Shown: piece by piece, positions 52,456-63,923 of the stretch
Layout of the letters: each line of letters opens with the position of its first letter
Position numbering within the stretch: position 1 is the stretch's first letter
DNA from: Variovorax sp. JS1663
GTDB lineage: Bacteria; Pseudomonadota; Gammaproteobacteria; Burkholderiales; Burkholderiaceae_C
Direction of reading: 5' to 3'
DNA length: 64,000 bases
Assembly: GCF_002157355.1 (NCBI RefSeq)
Contig: NZ_LYMK01000012.1
Coordinates: forward strand, 90,519 to 154,518
Notes under the pieces: generated by a model
Told to the model about the DNA's origin: nothing
The model's input: only the letters and a program-made list of their open reading frames with translations
Databases searched by the model: none
Translations under genes and position numbers: made by a program

Positions 52456-53195
52456 GCTGCTGCCTCCTCACCGAGATAGGCTTTCTGAACCTCGGGGCTG
52501 CTGCGGATCTCGTCCGGCGGCCCCGATGCGATCACGCGTCCGTAGACCAGGACCGAGATGCGATCCGCCAGCCGGAACACGGCATCCATGTCGTGCTCGA
52601 CGAGCAGCATGGTGACGTCGCCGCGCAGCGTCTCCAGCAAGGCGACCATCTCCAGCGACTCGTCGGGCCCCATGCCCGCCATCGGCTCGTCGAGGACCAG
52701 CAACTTCGGGTTGGTCGCCAGGGCAATGCCAAGTTCGAGTTGCCGCTGCTCGCCGTGCGCGATGCTGCCCGCGGGATCGTCGGCGCGACGCGCCAGCCCG
52801 ATCCGCTCGAGCACCGCCTGCGCCTCCTCGAAGATCTTCCGCTCCCGGCGCGCCGCGCTGAAGAAGGAATAGCTCGATCCGCTGCGCGCCTGCACCGCCA
52901 GGGCGACGTTGTCGAGCACCGAGAAGTTCCTGAAGGTGTTGGTGATCTGGTAGGAGCGTGCCAGTCCCATTCGCACCCGATCGTGCATCGATACATGGGT
53001 CACGTCGCGACCCTCGAAGGCGATCGTCCCGGCGTTCGAGCGCAGGGAACCCGAGATCTGGTGCAGCAGCGTCGTCTTGCCGGCACCGTTCGGGCCGATC
53101 AGTGCATGGATCTCACCGGCCTTCACCGTGAGATTCGCGTGGTCGGTGGCCACGAGGCCGCCGAAGCGCTTGACCAGGTTGTGGATCTTGAGCAT
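52452..53195 (-). CDS. livG: Branched-chain-type ABC transporter ATPase LivG
   Basis: This 247-residue ATPase starts MLKIHNLVKRFGGLVATDHANLTVK and has Walker A GPNGAGKTT, the LivG-type ARSYQITNTFRNFSVLDNV, the signature AHGEQRQLELG (the Ser-Gly-Gly normally reads LSYGEQR), Walker B LLVLDEPMAGMGP and the switch His in LLVEHDMDAVF. The importer carries amino acids, amides or aromatic acids in relatives. The start at 53195 was taken over a longer frame because of the family N-terminus. Confidence 0.9.
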   Translation of the reverse strand: MLKIHNLVKRFGGLVATDHANLTVKAGEIHALIGPNGAGKTTLLHQISGSLRSNAGTIAFEGRDVTHVSMHDRVRMGLARSYQITNTFRNFSVLDNVALAVQARSGSSYSFFSAARRERKIFEEAQAVLERIGLARRADDPAGSIAHGEQRQLELGIALATNPKLLVLDEPMAGMGPDESLEMVALLETLRGDVTMLLVEHDMDAVFRLADRISVLVYGRVIASGPPDEIRSSPEVQKAYLGEEAAA

Positions 53196-53211
53196 GGAGA
53201 GGTCCTTCACT

Positions 53212-54159
53212 TCAATCTCGCTGGCGGCGCGACAGCAGGCTGGCGATGCCATTGCGCGAGTAGAGGACGATGCCGAGCAGAAGCAGTCCGAGCGGCAGTT
53301 GCCAGTAGATCGTGTAGGTGGCGAGCACTTCCTCGAGCAGCAGAAGAATGAACGCGCCGAGAATTCCACCGTACACGTAGCCCACGCCGCCGACGATGAC
53401 CATCACCATCAGGGCGCCGGACTGCGTCCAGAACATGAGGCTCGGGCTGACCATGCCGTTCTGGTTGGCGATCAATGCGCCGCCGAGGCCGGCGATCGCG
53501 CCGGCGATCACGAAGGCGATGAGCTTGTAGCGGAAGACCGGAAATCCGATCGCCTCCGTGCGCTGCTCGTTCTCCTTGGTCGCCTGCAGCACGCGGCCGA
53601 AGCGGGAGTTGACGAGGGCCTGCACGAAGGCCAGCACCGCGAGCAGCAAGGCCAGCACCACGTAGTAGAAGACCGTGTCCTGCGAAAGATCGAGCCCCGC
53701 GGTCATCGACGAGCGCTGGCTGATGGGCAAGCCGTCGTCCCCGCCGTAGTCGGCCAGCGACACGAACATGTAGTGGAGCATCTGGGCGAATGCCAGCGTG
53801 ATCATGATGAAGTAGACGCCATGGGTGCGCAGGCTGATGGCGCCGATGATGGCGGCCGCCAATGCCGCGACGAGCATGGCCAGCGGCCAGGCGAGCCAGG
53901 CGGCATGAAACCCGTGATGGGCAAGGATCCCCACGGCGTAGCCGCCGAGGCCGAAGAACGCTGCATGCCCGAAGCACACCATCCCGCCGAATCCGATGAG
54001 CAGGTTGAGGCTCGTGGCAACGATGCCGAAGATCATGATGCGGGTGAGGACGCCGACGTAGAAATCATGGTCCAGCGCCGATGCGAGGAAAGGCATGCCG
54101 ACGGCCAGGATCAGCAGCGCCGCGGCCAGCGGCATGCGGACGGATTGATGGAGCGTCAT
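53212..54159 (-). CDS. livM: Branched-chain-type ABC transporter permease LivM
   Basis: This 315-residue permease has eight to ten hydrophobic segments and the LivM markers LNLLIGFGGMVCFGHAAFFGLGGYAVG and ENEQRTEAIGFPVFRYKLIAFVIAGAIAGLGGAL. It pairs with LivH in the inner membrane. The neighbouring genes indicate that the transported molecule is the aromatic substrate, not an amino acid. Confidence 0.9.
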   Translation of the reverse strand: MTLHQSVRMPLAAALLILAVGMPFLASALDHDFYVGVLTRIMIFGIVATSLNLLIGFGGMVCFGHAAFFGLGGYAVGILAHHGFHAAWLAWPLAMLVAALAAAIIGAISLRTHGVYFIMITLAFAQMLHYMFVSLADYGGDDGLPISQRSSMTAGLDLSQDTVFYYVVLALLLAVLAFVQALVNSRFGRVLQATKENEQRTEAIGFPVFRYKLIAFVIAGAIAGLGGALIANQNGMVSPSLMFWTQSGALMVMVIVGGVGYVYGGILGAFILLLLEEVLATYTIYWQLPLGLLLLGIVLYSRNGIASLLSRRQRD

Positions 54160-54163
54160 GGTG

Positions 54164-55078
54164 TCATCCCCTCGCAGGGAACAGCCCCCGCGGCTTGAAG
54201 AAAAGAACAGCGGCCATCAGCACGTAGATCAGCATGGACGCAGCCGTGGGCCCGAGGCCCGATGCCACTGTCGGCGAGAAGAAGGCACCGAACAGCGCGG
54301 GCAGCGCCGTGCGCCCCACCGTGTCGACCAGTCCCACCAGGAGTGCCCCGACGAGCGCACCGCGGATCGAACCGATGCCGCCGATCACGACCACCACGAA
54401 CGCGAGGATCAGGATGCTCTCGCCCATGCCCACCTGCACCGACAGCAGCGGGCCGAGCATCGCCCCGGCGAGGCCGCAGAGCAGTGCGCCGAATCCGAAG
54501 ACGTAGGTGAAAAGCCGCCGGATGTCCACGCCCATCGCGGTCGCCATCTCGCGATTGGAGGCGCCGGCGCGAACCCACATGCCCATCCGGGTGCGCGCGA
54601 CGATCAGGTAGAGCGCGGCCGCGACCGCGATGCCGACGCCGATGACCAGGAGCCGATAAGCGGGGTAGGAAACGCCGCCACCCACCGCGATCGGGCCGGA
54701 AAGCGCCTCGGGGATGTTCAGCTTGATCGGTTGCGCGCCCCAGACCAGCCGCACCACTTCGTTGCTCACGAGGATGAGCGCGAAGGTGGCCAGAACCTGC
54801 GACAGGTGATCGCGCCGGTAGAGCGTTCGCAACACCGAGACTTCGAGCAGCATGCCGATCGCGGCCGTCGAAAGAAGCGCGACGGGGACGGCGATCAGGA
54901 ACGAGCCCGTCGCGTTCAGAAGGGTCGCCGTCAGATAGGCGCCGAACATGTACAGCGATCCATGCGCCAGGTTGATCATGTCCATGATGCCGAAGACCAG
55001 CGTCAGCCCAGCCGCCAGCAGGAACAGCATCAGCCCGAACTGGAGTCCATTGAGAGAGGATTCGTACAGCGCGCTCAT
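54164..55078 (-). CDS. livH: Branched-chain-type ABC transporter permease LivH
   Basis: This 304-residue permease has about eight hydrophobic segments and the LivH markers LVFGIMDMINLAHGSLYMFGAY near the start and VVIGGIGSIRGALVGALLVGLVDT near the end. It forms the channel with LivM. The start overlaps the stop of the FMN reductase gene by ATGA, placing that enzyme inside the transporter operon. Confidence 0.9.
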   Translation of the reverse strand: MSALYESSLNGLQFGLMLFLLAAGLTLVFGIMDMINLAHGSLYMFGAYLTATLLNATGSFLIAVPVALLSTAAIGMLLEVSVLRTLYRRDHLSQVLATFALILVSNEVVRLVWGAQPIKLNIPEALSGPIAVGGGVSYPAYRLLVIGVGIAVAAALYLIVARTRMGMWVRAGASNREMATAMGVDIRRLFTYVFGFGALLCGLAGAMLGPLLSVQVGMGESILILAFVVVVIGGIGSIRGALVGALLVGLVDTVGRTALPALFGAFFSPTVASGLGPTAASMLIYVLMAAVLFFKPRGLFPARG

Positions 55079-55653
55079 GATGCGTCGCTCCAGCGGGCGC
55101 TCGCGACCAGGTTGGCCATCAGCTGCACGGTCAGCTTGTCCGAGAGCGCATTGGTCAGCTGCCCGGCTTCATCGAATGCATGGTGTGCCGCCGCGACCAG
55201 GACCTCGTCCGCCAGGACGTTGGCGCCCATCTTGCTGAGGATGCCGCGCAGGTGCGCGACCGCGCGGACGCCGCCGAAGGGACTCAGCGACGCGGCCACC
55301 AGGCCGACCGTCTTGCCGCGAAAGAGCGCGAGGCCGTCGATGCCGTCGGCGGTGCGGGATGCCCAGTCGAGCGCGTTCTTGAGGAGCGCGGTGACCGAGC
55401 CGTTGTGCTCCGGCGAAGCCACCAGGAGGGCCTGGTGCTCGTTCAGGAGCGCGCGGAACCGGATCGCGGCCGGGGGCAATCCTGCCCTGGCTTCGTCGTC
55501 GCCGTCGTAGATCGGCATGGGAAAGTCCCGCAGGTCGATCAGGGTCACGTCGGCGCCCAGCGCACGCCCATGCCCGGCCGCCACGGCGGCGAGCTTCTTG
55601 TTGTAGGAGCCGGCGCGCGAGCTACCGGCGAAGGCGAGGATCCTGGGTTTCAC
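55075..55653 (-). CDS. NADPH-dependent FMN reductase family protein
   Basis: This 192-residue flavodoxin-fold enzyme starts ILAFAGSSRAGSYNKKLA (the FMN phosphate loop), and has SPEHNGSVTALLKNALDW, the family signature. Members reduce FMN, quinones, azo or nitro compounds with NADPH. It lies between the binding protein and livH genes, overlapping the latter, so it is clearly part of the aromatic pathway operon. It may be a second nitroreductase candidate, or supply reduced FMN to the flavoprotein at 51071. Confidence 0.85.
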   Translation of the reverse strand: MKPRILAFAGSSRAGSYNKKLAAVAAGHGRALGADVTLIDLRDFPMPIYDGDDEARAGLPPAAIRFRALLNEHQALLVASPEHNGSVTALLKNALDWASRTADGIDGLALFRGKTVGLVAASLSPFGGVRAVAHLRGILSKMGANVLADEVLVAAAHHAFDEAGQLTNALSDKLTVQLMANLVASARWSDAS

Positions 55654-55672
55654 GATTCGTTCCTCGCGGTCG

Positions 55673-56845
55673 TCAGAGCGGCTTCATCTTGCAGTCACCG
55701 GCGTAGCTGTCGGTGTGCGCATCGATGATTCGCGAGATGGTCTTGTTGGTGACGACGCCGTTGGCATCCTTCTGGATCTGACGCAGGTAAAAGCTGTTGA
55801 TCGGGAACTGGTTCGAGTTGAACTTGAAGCTCCCACGCGCCGATTCGAAGCGCGCCGCCGCAAGGGCCGCATGCAGCGCCGCCTTGTCCTCGACCTTTCC
55901 CTTGACGTCGCTGACCGCGCGATCGATGAGCCGCGCGACGTCGTAGCCCTGGAACGCGTACATCGACGGCGTGCGCTTGTACTGGGCCCGGAAGGCTGCC
56001 ACGAACTTCTTGTTGGCGGCGTTGTCGAGGTCCCAGGCCCAATGCGAGGAGTTGTAGAGGCCGACCATCGGATCGCCGACGGCCTGGATCGTGTCCTCGT
56101 CAGCGGAATAGCCGGGCACGAAGTACGGCAGGTCCTTGCCGAGGCCCGATGCGTTGAACTGCTTGAGAAAGTTCGTGCCCATGGAACCGGGCAGGAAGAA
56201 GAAGACGGCGTCCGGCCTGGCCGCCCGGATCTGCGACAGCTCGGAAGCGAAGTCGAGTTCGCCGAGCTTGACGTACGACTCCTGCGCGATCTTTCCCTTG
56301 AAGTAGCGCTTGAAGCCGGCCAGGTTCTCGCGACCGCCCGCGTAGTTGGGCGCCAGGATGAAGACGTTCTTGAATCCCTTCTCCGTCATGTACTTGCCCA
56401 TGGCTTCGGACTGTCCATCGTTCTGCCACGAGAGGCCGAAGAAGTAGGGGTTGCACTGCGCGCCCGCCAGGGATGCGGGCCCTGCGGCGGCGCTGACGTA
56501 GAAGGTCTTGGCCGCGAAGGTCGGCGCGCCCACCGCAAGCATGACGTTGGAGTAGACGACCCCCGTCATGAAGTCCACCTTGTCGCGCTTGAGCAATCGA
56601 TCGACGATCTGCTTGCCGACGTCGGGGCTGGCCTGGTCATCACCCTCGATGACTTCCACGGGCAGGCCGCCGATCTTGTCGCCGGTCTCCTTGAGCGCCA
56701 GCCGGAAGCCGTCCCGTATCTCGATGCCGAGCCCGGACAAAGGCCCCGAGAGCGTGCTGACAAATCCGATCTTGACCTTGTCCGCGGCCTGTGCGCCGAG
56801 GGAAAAGGCAAGCAGGACTGGGAGTGCGAGCGTTGCGAGCTTCAT
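55673..56845 (-). CDS. ABC transporter substrate-binding protein, Liv-type
   Basis: This 390-residue periplasmic protein has a signal peptide (MKLATLALPVLLAFSLGAQAA, cleaved near residue 20) and the type I binding fold: IGFVSTLSGPLSGLGIEIRDGFRLAL, later FFLPGSMGTNFLKQF. In this family many members bind aromatic acids (benzoates, hydroxybenzoates). It serves LivFGMH. The stop is 19 bases before the FMN reductase gene. A 107-base gap with two hairpins separates it from the DUF4863 gene upstream. Confidence 0.9.
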   Translation of the reverse strand: MKLATLALPVLLAFSLGAQAADKVKIGFVSTLSGPLSGLGIEIRDGFRLALKETGDKIGGLPVEVIEGDDQASPDVGKQIVDRLLKRDKVDFMTGVVYSNVMLAVGAPTFAAKTFYVSAAAGPASLAGAQCNPYFFGLSWQNDGQSEAMGKYMTEKGFKNVFILAPNYAGGRENLAGFKRYFKGKIAQESYVKLGELDFASELSQIRAARPDAVFFFLPGSMGTNFLKQFNASGLGKDLPYFVPGYSADEDTIQAVGDPMVGLYNSSHWAWDLDNAANKKFVAAFRAQYKRTPSMYAFQGYDVARLIDRAVSDVKGKVEDKAALHAALAAARFESARGSFKFNSNQFPINSFYLRQIQKDANGVVTNKTISRIIDAHTDSYAGDCKMKPL

Positions 56846-56875
56846 GGTGTCTGTTCCTGATGGACGAGTGGAGAC

Positions 56876-56938
56876 CTGCGGAGCCGATCCGCAGCGCATA
56901 CGAGAAAAGGGGCAGGTGGAGCCCGGCAGACACCGGGC
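56876..56938 (-). promoter_or_regulatory. Two hairpins within the operon
   Basis: CTGCGGA-GCCGA-TCCGCAG at 56876-56894 and GCCCGG-CAGACA-CCGGGC at 56921-56938 are perfect stems in the gap between the DUF4863 gene and the binding-protein gene. They may set the expression ratio by RNA processing or partial termination. Confidence 0.45.
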
Positions 56939-56952
56939 AGGCGGCGCGAGGC

Positions 56953-57495
56953 CTAGGCCGCAGGCGGATCCGTGTATTCGATCTCGCCGCCGGGCAGGAA
57001 GAACAGCATCGTGACCGTGCCGCCGGTGACCGTCGGGAAGTGGCGACTCTCGGGAGGGAAGACCTTCCAGCCCGCGCCATGCCCGCAGAACTGGCCGGTG
57101 GCGTCGACGGGGCCGATCATGTTGATCTCGCCGCGGGGATGCCGGTGGTAGTTGCCCAGCACGTTCCGAAGCCTGCCGCTCTCCACGGTGAACCCGCGCG
57201 TCAGCGGGGAGGCTTCCGCGATGCGGCCGCGGCGGTAGTCGGGGCCGGTGATCTCGCTGTAGCAGGCCCAGCCTTCGTCGATCCCGTGCCGCAGGAGCTT
57301 CAGCAGCGTGGCATATCGCTCGCTGTGGGGGCCGTAGTGCTCGTTGAGTCGCGACTCGAGTTCGGGGCCCAGGGGCTGGTCGCCGACGAAGGCGAGGAAT
57401 TCGTACGCCGCCTGCAGCATGGCGGCCTTGTGGGGGCCTGTCGGCAAGGTGGGTGTCCCGCGACCGGTGGCGCTAAGTTCGTCGTCTGAATTCAT
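56953..57495 (-). CDS. DUF4863 protein, hydroxylaminobenzoate lyase/mutase-like
   Basis: This 180-residue cupin-like protein carries GNYHRHPRGEINMIGPVD, then GHGAGWKVFPPESRHFPTVTGG and FFLPGGEIEY. This is the DUF4863 family, to which the 4-hydroxylaminobenzoate lyase (PnbB) of 4-nitrobenzoate degradation belongs as I recall. The His/Glu-rich HRHPRGEI segment may hold a metal. In this cluster, which goes through 3-hydroxyanthranilate, it would fit as the enzyme that rearranges 2-hydroxylaminobenzoate (NbaB role). The start at 57495 has AGAGG six bases upstream; an alternative ATG at 57513 is possible. Confidence 0.75.
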   Translation of the reverse strand: MNSDDELSATGRGTPTLPTGPHKAAMLQAAYEFLAFVGDQPLGPELESRLNEHYGPHSERYATLLKLLRHGIDEGWACYSEITGPDYRRGRIAEASPLTRGFTVESGRLRNVLGNYHRHPRGEINMIGPVDATGQFCGHGAGWKVFPPESRHFPTVTGGTVTMLFFLPGGEIEYTDPPAA

Positions 57496-57745
57496 CCTGG
57501 GCCTCTGCTTCATGACAGTTCGGCGCAAGCATAAGAGGCCGTCCCTGCCGGTGGTAATGAATGTTCGGTCCGTGGATATTCCAAACACTCATGGCAGGGA
57601 ACGCGGCGCGTTGCAGGTCCCTCGGTATGAGAGACGGTTATAGACGATCGCGAGAGATTGATTGTCCAGCGCCGGCCTGCGTGACTAAAGTTTCCTTCGC
57701 CGCGATCCACTTCAGCCGGATGGCGGTCACCGAGAGAACTTCACC
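57496..57745. promoter_or_regulatory. Shared control region of the two catabolic operons
   Basis: These 250 bases separate the leftward DUF4863-transport-flavoprotein operon from the rightward ring-cleavage operon. TCCCTGCC at 57542-57549 and GGCAGGGA at 57593-57600 form a perfect 8-base inverted repeat with a 43-base spacer, and AT-rich stretches lie at 57555-57590 and 57640-57665. A LysR-type site should be here, but the exact motif could not be fixed by eye. Confidence 0.6.
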
Positions 57746-60267
<2,522 letters not shown>

Positions 60268-60287
60268 TCGCACCGAAGGACAGTCTC

Positions 60288-61313
60288 ATGAAAACTCCCA
60301 AGAAGATCGACATGCATGCGCATCACTTTCCGCGCATCGATCGCGAGGAGGCGAAGCTGCTGAGTGCCCAATCGGGCGCCTGGCTGCGCATCGATGCAGG
60401 TGGCGACCACGGCCAGATCATGCGCGGCGACGCGCCGTTCAGGCCGGTCGATCGTGTCCTATGGGACGCGCATGCGCGCCTCGAAGACCTGGACCGGCAA
60501 GGCGTCGACATCCAGATCAGCTGTGCGACGCCCGTCATGTTCGGCTACGGCGCACCGCCTCGCGTCGCGGCCGACTGGTGCGCGCGGATGAACGACCATG
60601 CGCTGGAATTCGCCAGCGCCGACCCTTCGCGGCTCAAGGTTCTTGCGCAGGTGCCCCTGCAGGACCTCGAACTGGCTTGCATCGAAGCAACGCGCGCCAC
60701 GCGCGCCGGGCACGTGGGCGTTCAGATCGGGAATCATCTCGGCGACCGGGACATGGACGACGAGCAACTGGTGGCCTTCCTGACGCACTGTGCGAACGAA
60801 GGCATCGCCGTCCTGGTCCATCCGTGGGACATGATGGGCGAAGGCCGCATGAAGAAGTGGATGCTGCCCTGGCTGGTCGCCATGCCGGCCGAGACGCAGC
60901 TGAGCATGCTGTCGCTGATCCTCTCGGGGGCGCTGGAGCGCATCCCGACTTCACTGAAGATCTGCTTTGCCCACGGCGGCGGCGCCTTCGCCTTCCTGCT
61001 CGGCAGGGTCGACAACGCTTGGAAGCACCGCGACATCGTTCGGGAGAACTGCCCGCAGCTGCCGTCTTCCTATGTCGATCGCTTCTACGTCGACAGCGCG
61101 GTGTTCGATCGACGCTCGCTGCGCCTGCTGACGGAAGTGCACGGCACGAATCGCATCCTCCTCGGTTCCGACTATCCGTTCCCACTGGGCGAGGCCCGCA
61201 TCGGATCGCTGATCGAGGAGGCCGACTTCCTGACCGAAGCAGAACAGTCCCGCATGCTCGCCGGGAACGCAGAAGAGTTCTTCTCGTTGTCGAGAGAGTA
61301 CGCACCAGCGTGA
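60288..61313 (+). CDS. nbaD: 2-Amino-3-carboxymuconate 6-semialdehyde decarboxylase (ACMSD)
   Basis: This 341-residue amidohydrolase-fold enzyme has the zinc ligands His10, His12 (MHAHHF), His178 ([10 protein letters not shown]), His229 (FAHGGG) and Asp295 (GSDYPFP), each one place later than in the Pseudomonas ACMSD, and the substrate arginines Arg52 and Arg240. It removes CO2 from the product of the dioxygenase, giving 2-aminomuconic semialdehyde. The start at 60288 ([12 protein letters not shown]) fits. GAAGGA precedes it. Confidence 0.95.
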   Translation: MKTPKKIDMHAHHFPRIDREEAKLLSAQSGAWLRIDAGGDHGQIMRGDAPFRPVDRVLWDAHARLEDLDRQGVDIQISCATPVMFGYGAPPRVAADWCARMNDHALEFASADPSRLKVLAQVPLQDLELACIEATRATRAGHVGVQIGNHLGDRDMDDEQLVAFLTHCANEGIAVLVHPWDMMGEGRMKKWMLPWLVAMPAETQLSMLSLILSGALERIPTSLKICFAHGGGAFAFLLGRVDNAWKHRDIVRENCPQLPSSYVDRFYVDSAVFDRRSLRLLTEVHGTNRILLGSDYPFPLGEARIGSLIEEADFLTEAEQSRMLAGNAEEFFSLSREYAPA

Positions 61314-61337
61314 ACGCCACCCCCAGAGAGAAGACAA

Positions 61338-62144
61338 GTGACGCCTGAACAACTGTCCACAGCCGCCCGATCGCTGCGCGATGCCGCAGCGTCGGGGCAC
61401 TACATATCGCCGTTGCGCGAGACCTATCCGACACTCGACGCGAACTCTGCCTACGAGATCCAGCGCATCAACACCGAGCATCGCGTCGCCGGCGGGCGCC
61501 GCATCGTGGGCCGCAAGATCGGACTGACCGCGCGCGCCGTGCAGGCCCAGCTGGGCGTGGACCAGCCCGATTTCGGCGTTCTTTTCGACGACATGGGCTA
61601 CGGCGACGGGGAACCCGTGCCGATGTCCGCGCTGCAGCAGCCGAAGATCGAGGCGGAGGTCGCCTTCGTGCTCGGCCGCGACCTGGCGATGCCGTCACCG
61701 TCCCAGCTCGACGTGATGCGTGCGATCGACCATGTCCTGCCCGCGCTGGAGATCGTGGGCAGCCGCATCGCCGACTGGCGCATCAAGTTCGTCGACACGG
61801 TCGCGGACAACGCGTCGTCAGGCGCCTATGTGCTCGGCAATACGCCCCGGCGTCTCTCCGATCTGGACCTGCGCCTGTGCGGCATGGTCATGACCCGTCG
61901 CGGCGAGCCGGTTTCAGTCGGCGCCGGTGCGGCCTGCCTGGGCCATCCGATCAACGCCGTGGTCTGGCTCGCACGGACCATGGCGTCGCTGGGTCAACCG
62001 CTGCGTGCCGGGGATCTGGTGCTGTCCGGCGCGTTGGGCCCCATGGTCCCGGTGGCGCCCGGCGACGTCTTCGAGACGAGGATCCATGGCCTGGGCGACA
62101 TCAAGGCTGTCTTTGAAGCGGCCAACAGCGAGGAGCAAGCATGA
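61338..62144 (+). CDS. nbaH: 2-Oxopent-4-enoate hydratase
   Basis: This 268-residue protein is of the hydratase/decarboxylase family of meta-cleavage pathways (MhpD, DmpE): [27 protein letters not shown], then [14 protein letters not shown] and [16 protein letters not shown]. It adds water to 2-oxopent-4-enoate to form 4-hydroxy-2-oxovalerate. The start is GTG at 61338. Its stop overlaps the decarboxylase start by ATGA; in this family the two enzymes form one complex. Confidence 0.85.
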   Translation: MTPEQLSTAARSLRDAAASGHYISPLRETYPTLDANSAYEIQRINTEHRVAGGRRIVGRKIGLTARAVQAQLGVDQPDFGVLFDDMGYGDGEPVPMSALQQPKIEAEVAFVLGRDLAMPSPSQLDVMRAIDHVLPALEIVGSRIADWRIKFVDTVADNASSGAYVLGNTPRRLSDLDLRLCGMVMTRRGEPVSVGAGAACLGHPINAVVWLARTMASLGQPLRAGDLVLSGALGPMVPVAPGDVFETRIHGLGDIKAVFEAANSEEQA

Positions 62145-62908
62145 GCCAGATCCAGAACGTCGCGGAACTGCTGGACGACGCGGCGCGCGCCGCCAGGTCG
62201 GTGCAGCAGGTCGACCCCGAGGGCCGGCTGTCGGTGGCGGACGCTTACGCGATCCAGGCGGCGTCGATCGAGCGACGCGTCCAGCGCGGCGAGCGACGCG
62301 TCGGCGTGAAGATGGGCTTCACCAGCCGCGCGAAGATGATCCAGATGGGTATCGACGATGTCATCTGGGGACGCCTGTCGAGCGGTATGCAGGTCGAAGA
62401 GGGTTCGGCGCTGAAGCGATCGCGCTTCATCCATCCGAGGGTCGAGCCGGAGATCGCCTTCGTGCTGAAGAAGGACCTCGCCGGCGACGTCACGGCCGCA
62501 GAAGCATTGGCCGCCGTCGAGGCAGTGGCACCCGCGCTGGAGATCATCGATTCGCGCTACCGCGACTTCAAGTTCAGCCTGACGGACGTGATCGCGGACA
62601 ACGCGTCGTCCAGCGGGTTCGTCGTCGGCGCCTGGAACGATCCGCGCCAGGACTTCAGCAACCTGGGTTTGACGATGAACATCGACGGCCGCACGGTCCA
62701 GGTCGGATCGACGGCCGCGATTTTGGGTCATCCGCTGCGCTCGCTCGTCGCCGCGGCGCGATTGTCGGCGGCCGCCGGCGAGCCGCTCCGGGCGGGTTGG
62801 ATCGTCATGGCCGGAGGTGCCACGCCCGCCGAATGGATCGCGCCTGGCCAGTACGTTTCCGTCGAGATGGAGCGGCTGGGTGTCGCCGGCTTTCATGTCG
62901 GGGAGTAG
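62141..62908 (+). CDS. nbaG: 4-Oxalocrotonate decarboxylase
   Basis: This 255-residue relative of the hydratase has [42 protein letters not shown] and [17 protein letters not shown]. The [22 protein letters not shown] string marks the decarboxylase (DmpH, NbaG, AmnE) branch. It converts 4-oxalocrotonate to 2-oxopent-4-enoate, which the coupled hydratase takes on. Metal ligands are the paired Glu in EPEIAF and a further acidic residue. Confidence 0.88.
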   Translation: MSQIQNVAELLDDAARAARSVQQVDPEGRLSVADAYAIQAASIERRVQRGERRVGVKMGFTSRAKMIQMGIDDVIWGRLSSGMQVEEGSALKRSRFIHPRVEPEIAFVLKKDLAGDVTAAEALAAVEAVAPALEIIDSRYRDFKFSLTDVIADNASSSGFVVGAWNDPRQDFSNLGLTMNIDGRTVQVGSTAAILGHPLRSLVAAARLSAAAGEPLRAGWIVMAGGATPAEWIAPGQYVSVEMERLGVAGFHVGE

Positions 62909-62952
62909 CCCTGGCCGCCCAGACCCCGGTCATCACAACTGAAGGAATCACC

Positions 62953-63912
62953 GTGACAGAAAAACTCAAGGCCGCGATCATCGGCCCCGGCAACATCGGC
63001 ACCGACCTGATGATCAAGGTCATGCGCAACGGCAAGTACCTGGAGATGGGTGCGATGGTCGGGGTGGATGCGGGGTCCGACGGCCTGGCGCGCGCGGCCC
63101 GGCTGGGTGTCCCGACCACGGCCGAAGGACTGGACGGACTGCTGAAGCTGGACGTCTTCGACGACATCGACATCGTGTTCGATGCCACTTCCGCCAACGC
63201 ACACCAGCGCCACAACGACGTCCTGGCGCCGCATGGCATCCAGGTGATCGACCTTACGCCGGCGGCGATCGGGCCGTATGTCATCCCCGCGATCAATCTG
63301 GAGGCGGAGGACGCCGTCAACATCAACATGGTGACCTGCGGCGGGCAGGCGACCATCCCGATGGTCGCGGCGGTGTCGCAGGTCGCGAAGGTCCACTATG
63401 CCGAGATCGTGGCGTCGATCTCCAGCAAGAGCGCGGGGCCGGGCACGCGTGCGAACATCGACGAGTTCACCGAGACCACCAAGGCAGCCATCGAGAAGCT
63501 GGGCGGGGCCGAGCGGGGCAAGGCGATCATCGTGCTGAACCCGGCGGACCCGCCGCTGATCATGCGGGACACCGTGTTCGTGCTCTCCGAGCCGGCGGAC
63601 CAGGCGGAGGTCGAGGAGAGCATCGCGAGGATGGTCGCCAAGGTCCAGGCCTACGTTCCGGGCTACCGACTGAAGCAGCGGGTGCAGTTCGACCTCATCC
63701 CCGCGGACCGACCGATCAACGTGCCGAAGGTCGGGCTTCGCCATGGCCTCAAGACCTCCATCTTCCTGGAGGTGGAAGGGGCCGCGCACTACCTGCCGTC
63801 CTACGCCGGCAACCTCGACATCATGACCTCGGCCGCGCTGGCCTGCGGCGACATGATGGCCCAACGACGCATCGCCGGCGGCACCGCCCGGGGCCTGAAG
63901 GAGAAGGCATGA
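62953..63912 (+). CDS. nbaJ: Acetaldehyde dehydrogenase (acetylating)
   Basis: This 319-residue enzyme matches the DmpF/MhpF family: [19 protein letters not shown] at the start, DATSANAH, and the catalytic Cys129 in [13 protein letters not shown]. It oxidises acetaldehyde to acetyl-CoA, usually in a complex with 4-hydroxy-2-oxovalerate aldolase, through a tunnel. The start is GTG at 62953 with GAAGGA six bases upstream. The partner aldolase gene, normally next, is not seen within the 88 bases left. Confidence 0.92.
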   Translation: MTEKLKAAIIGPGNIGTDLMIKVMRNGKYLEMGAMVGVDAGSDGLARAARLGVPTTAEGLDGLLKLDVFDDIDIVFDATSANAHQRHNDVLAPHGIQVIDLTPAAIGPYVIPAINLEAEDAVNINMVTCGGQATIPMVAAVSQVAKVHYAEIVASISSKSAGPGTRANIDEFTETTKAAIEKLGGAERGKAIIVLNPADPPLIMRDTVFVLSEPADQAEVEESIARMVAKVQAYVPGYRLKQRVQFDLIPADRPINVPKVGLRHGLKTSIFLEVEGAAHYLPSYAGNLDIMTSAALACGDMMAQRRIAGGTARGLKEKA

Positions 63913-63923
63913 GACATCCTGTG

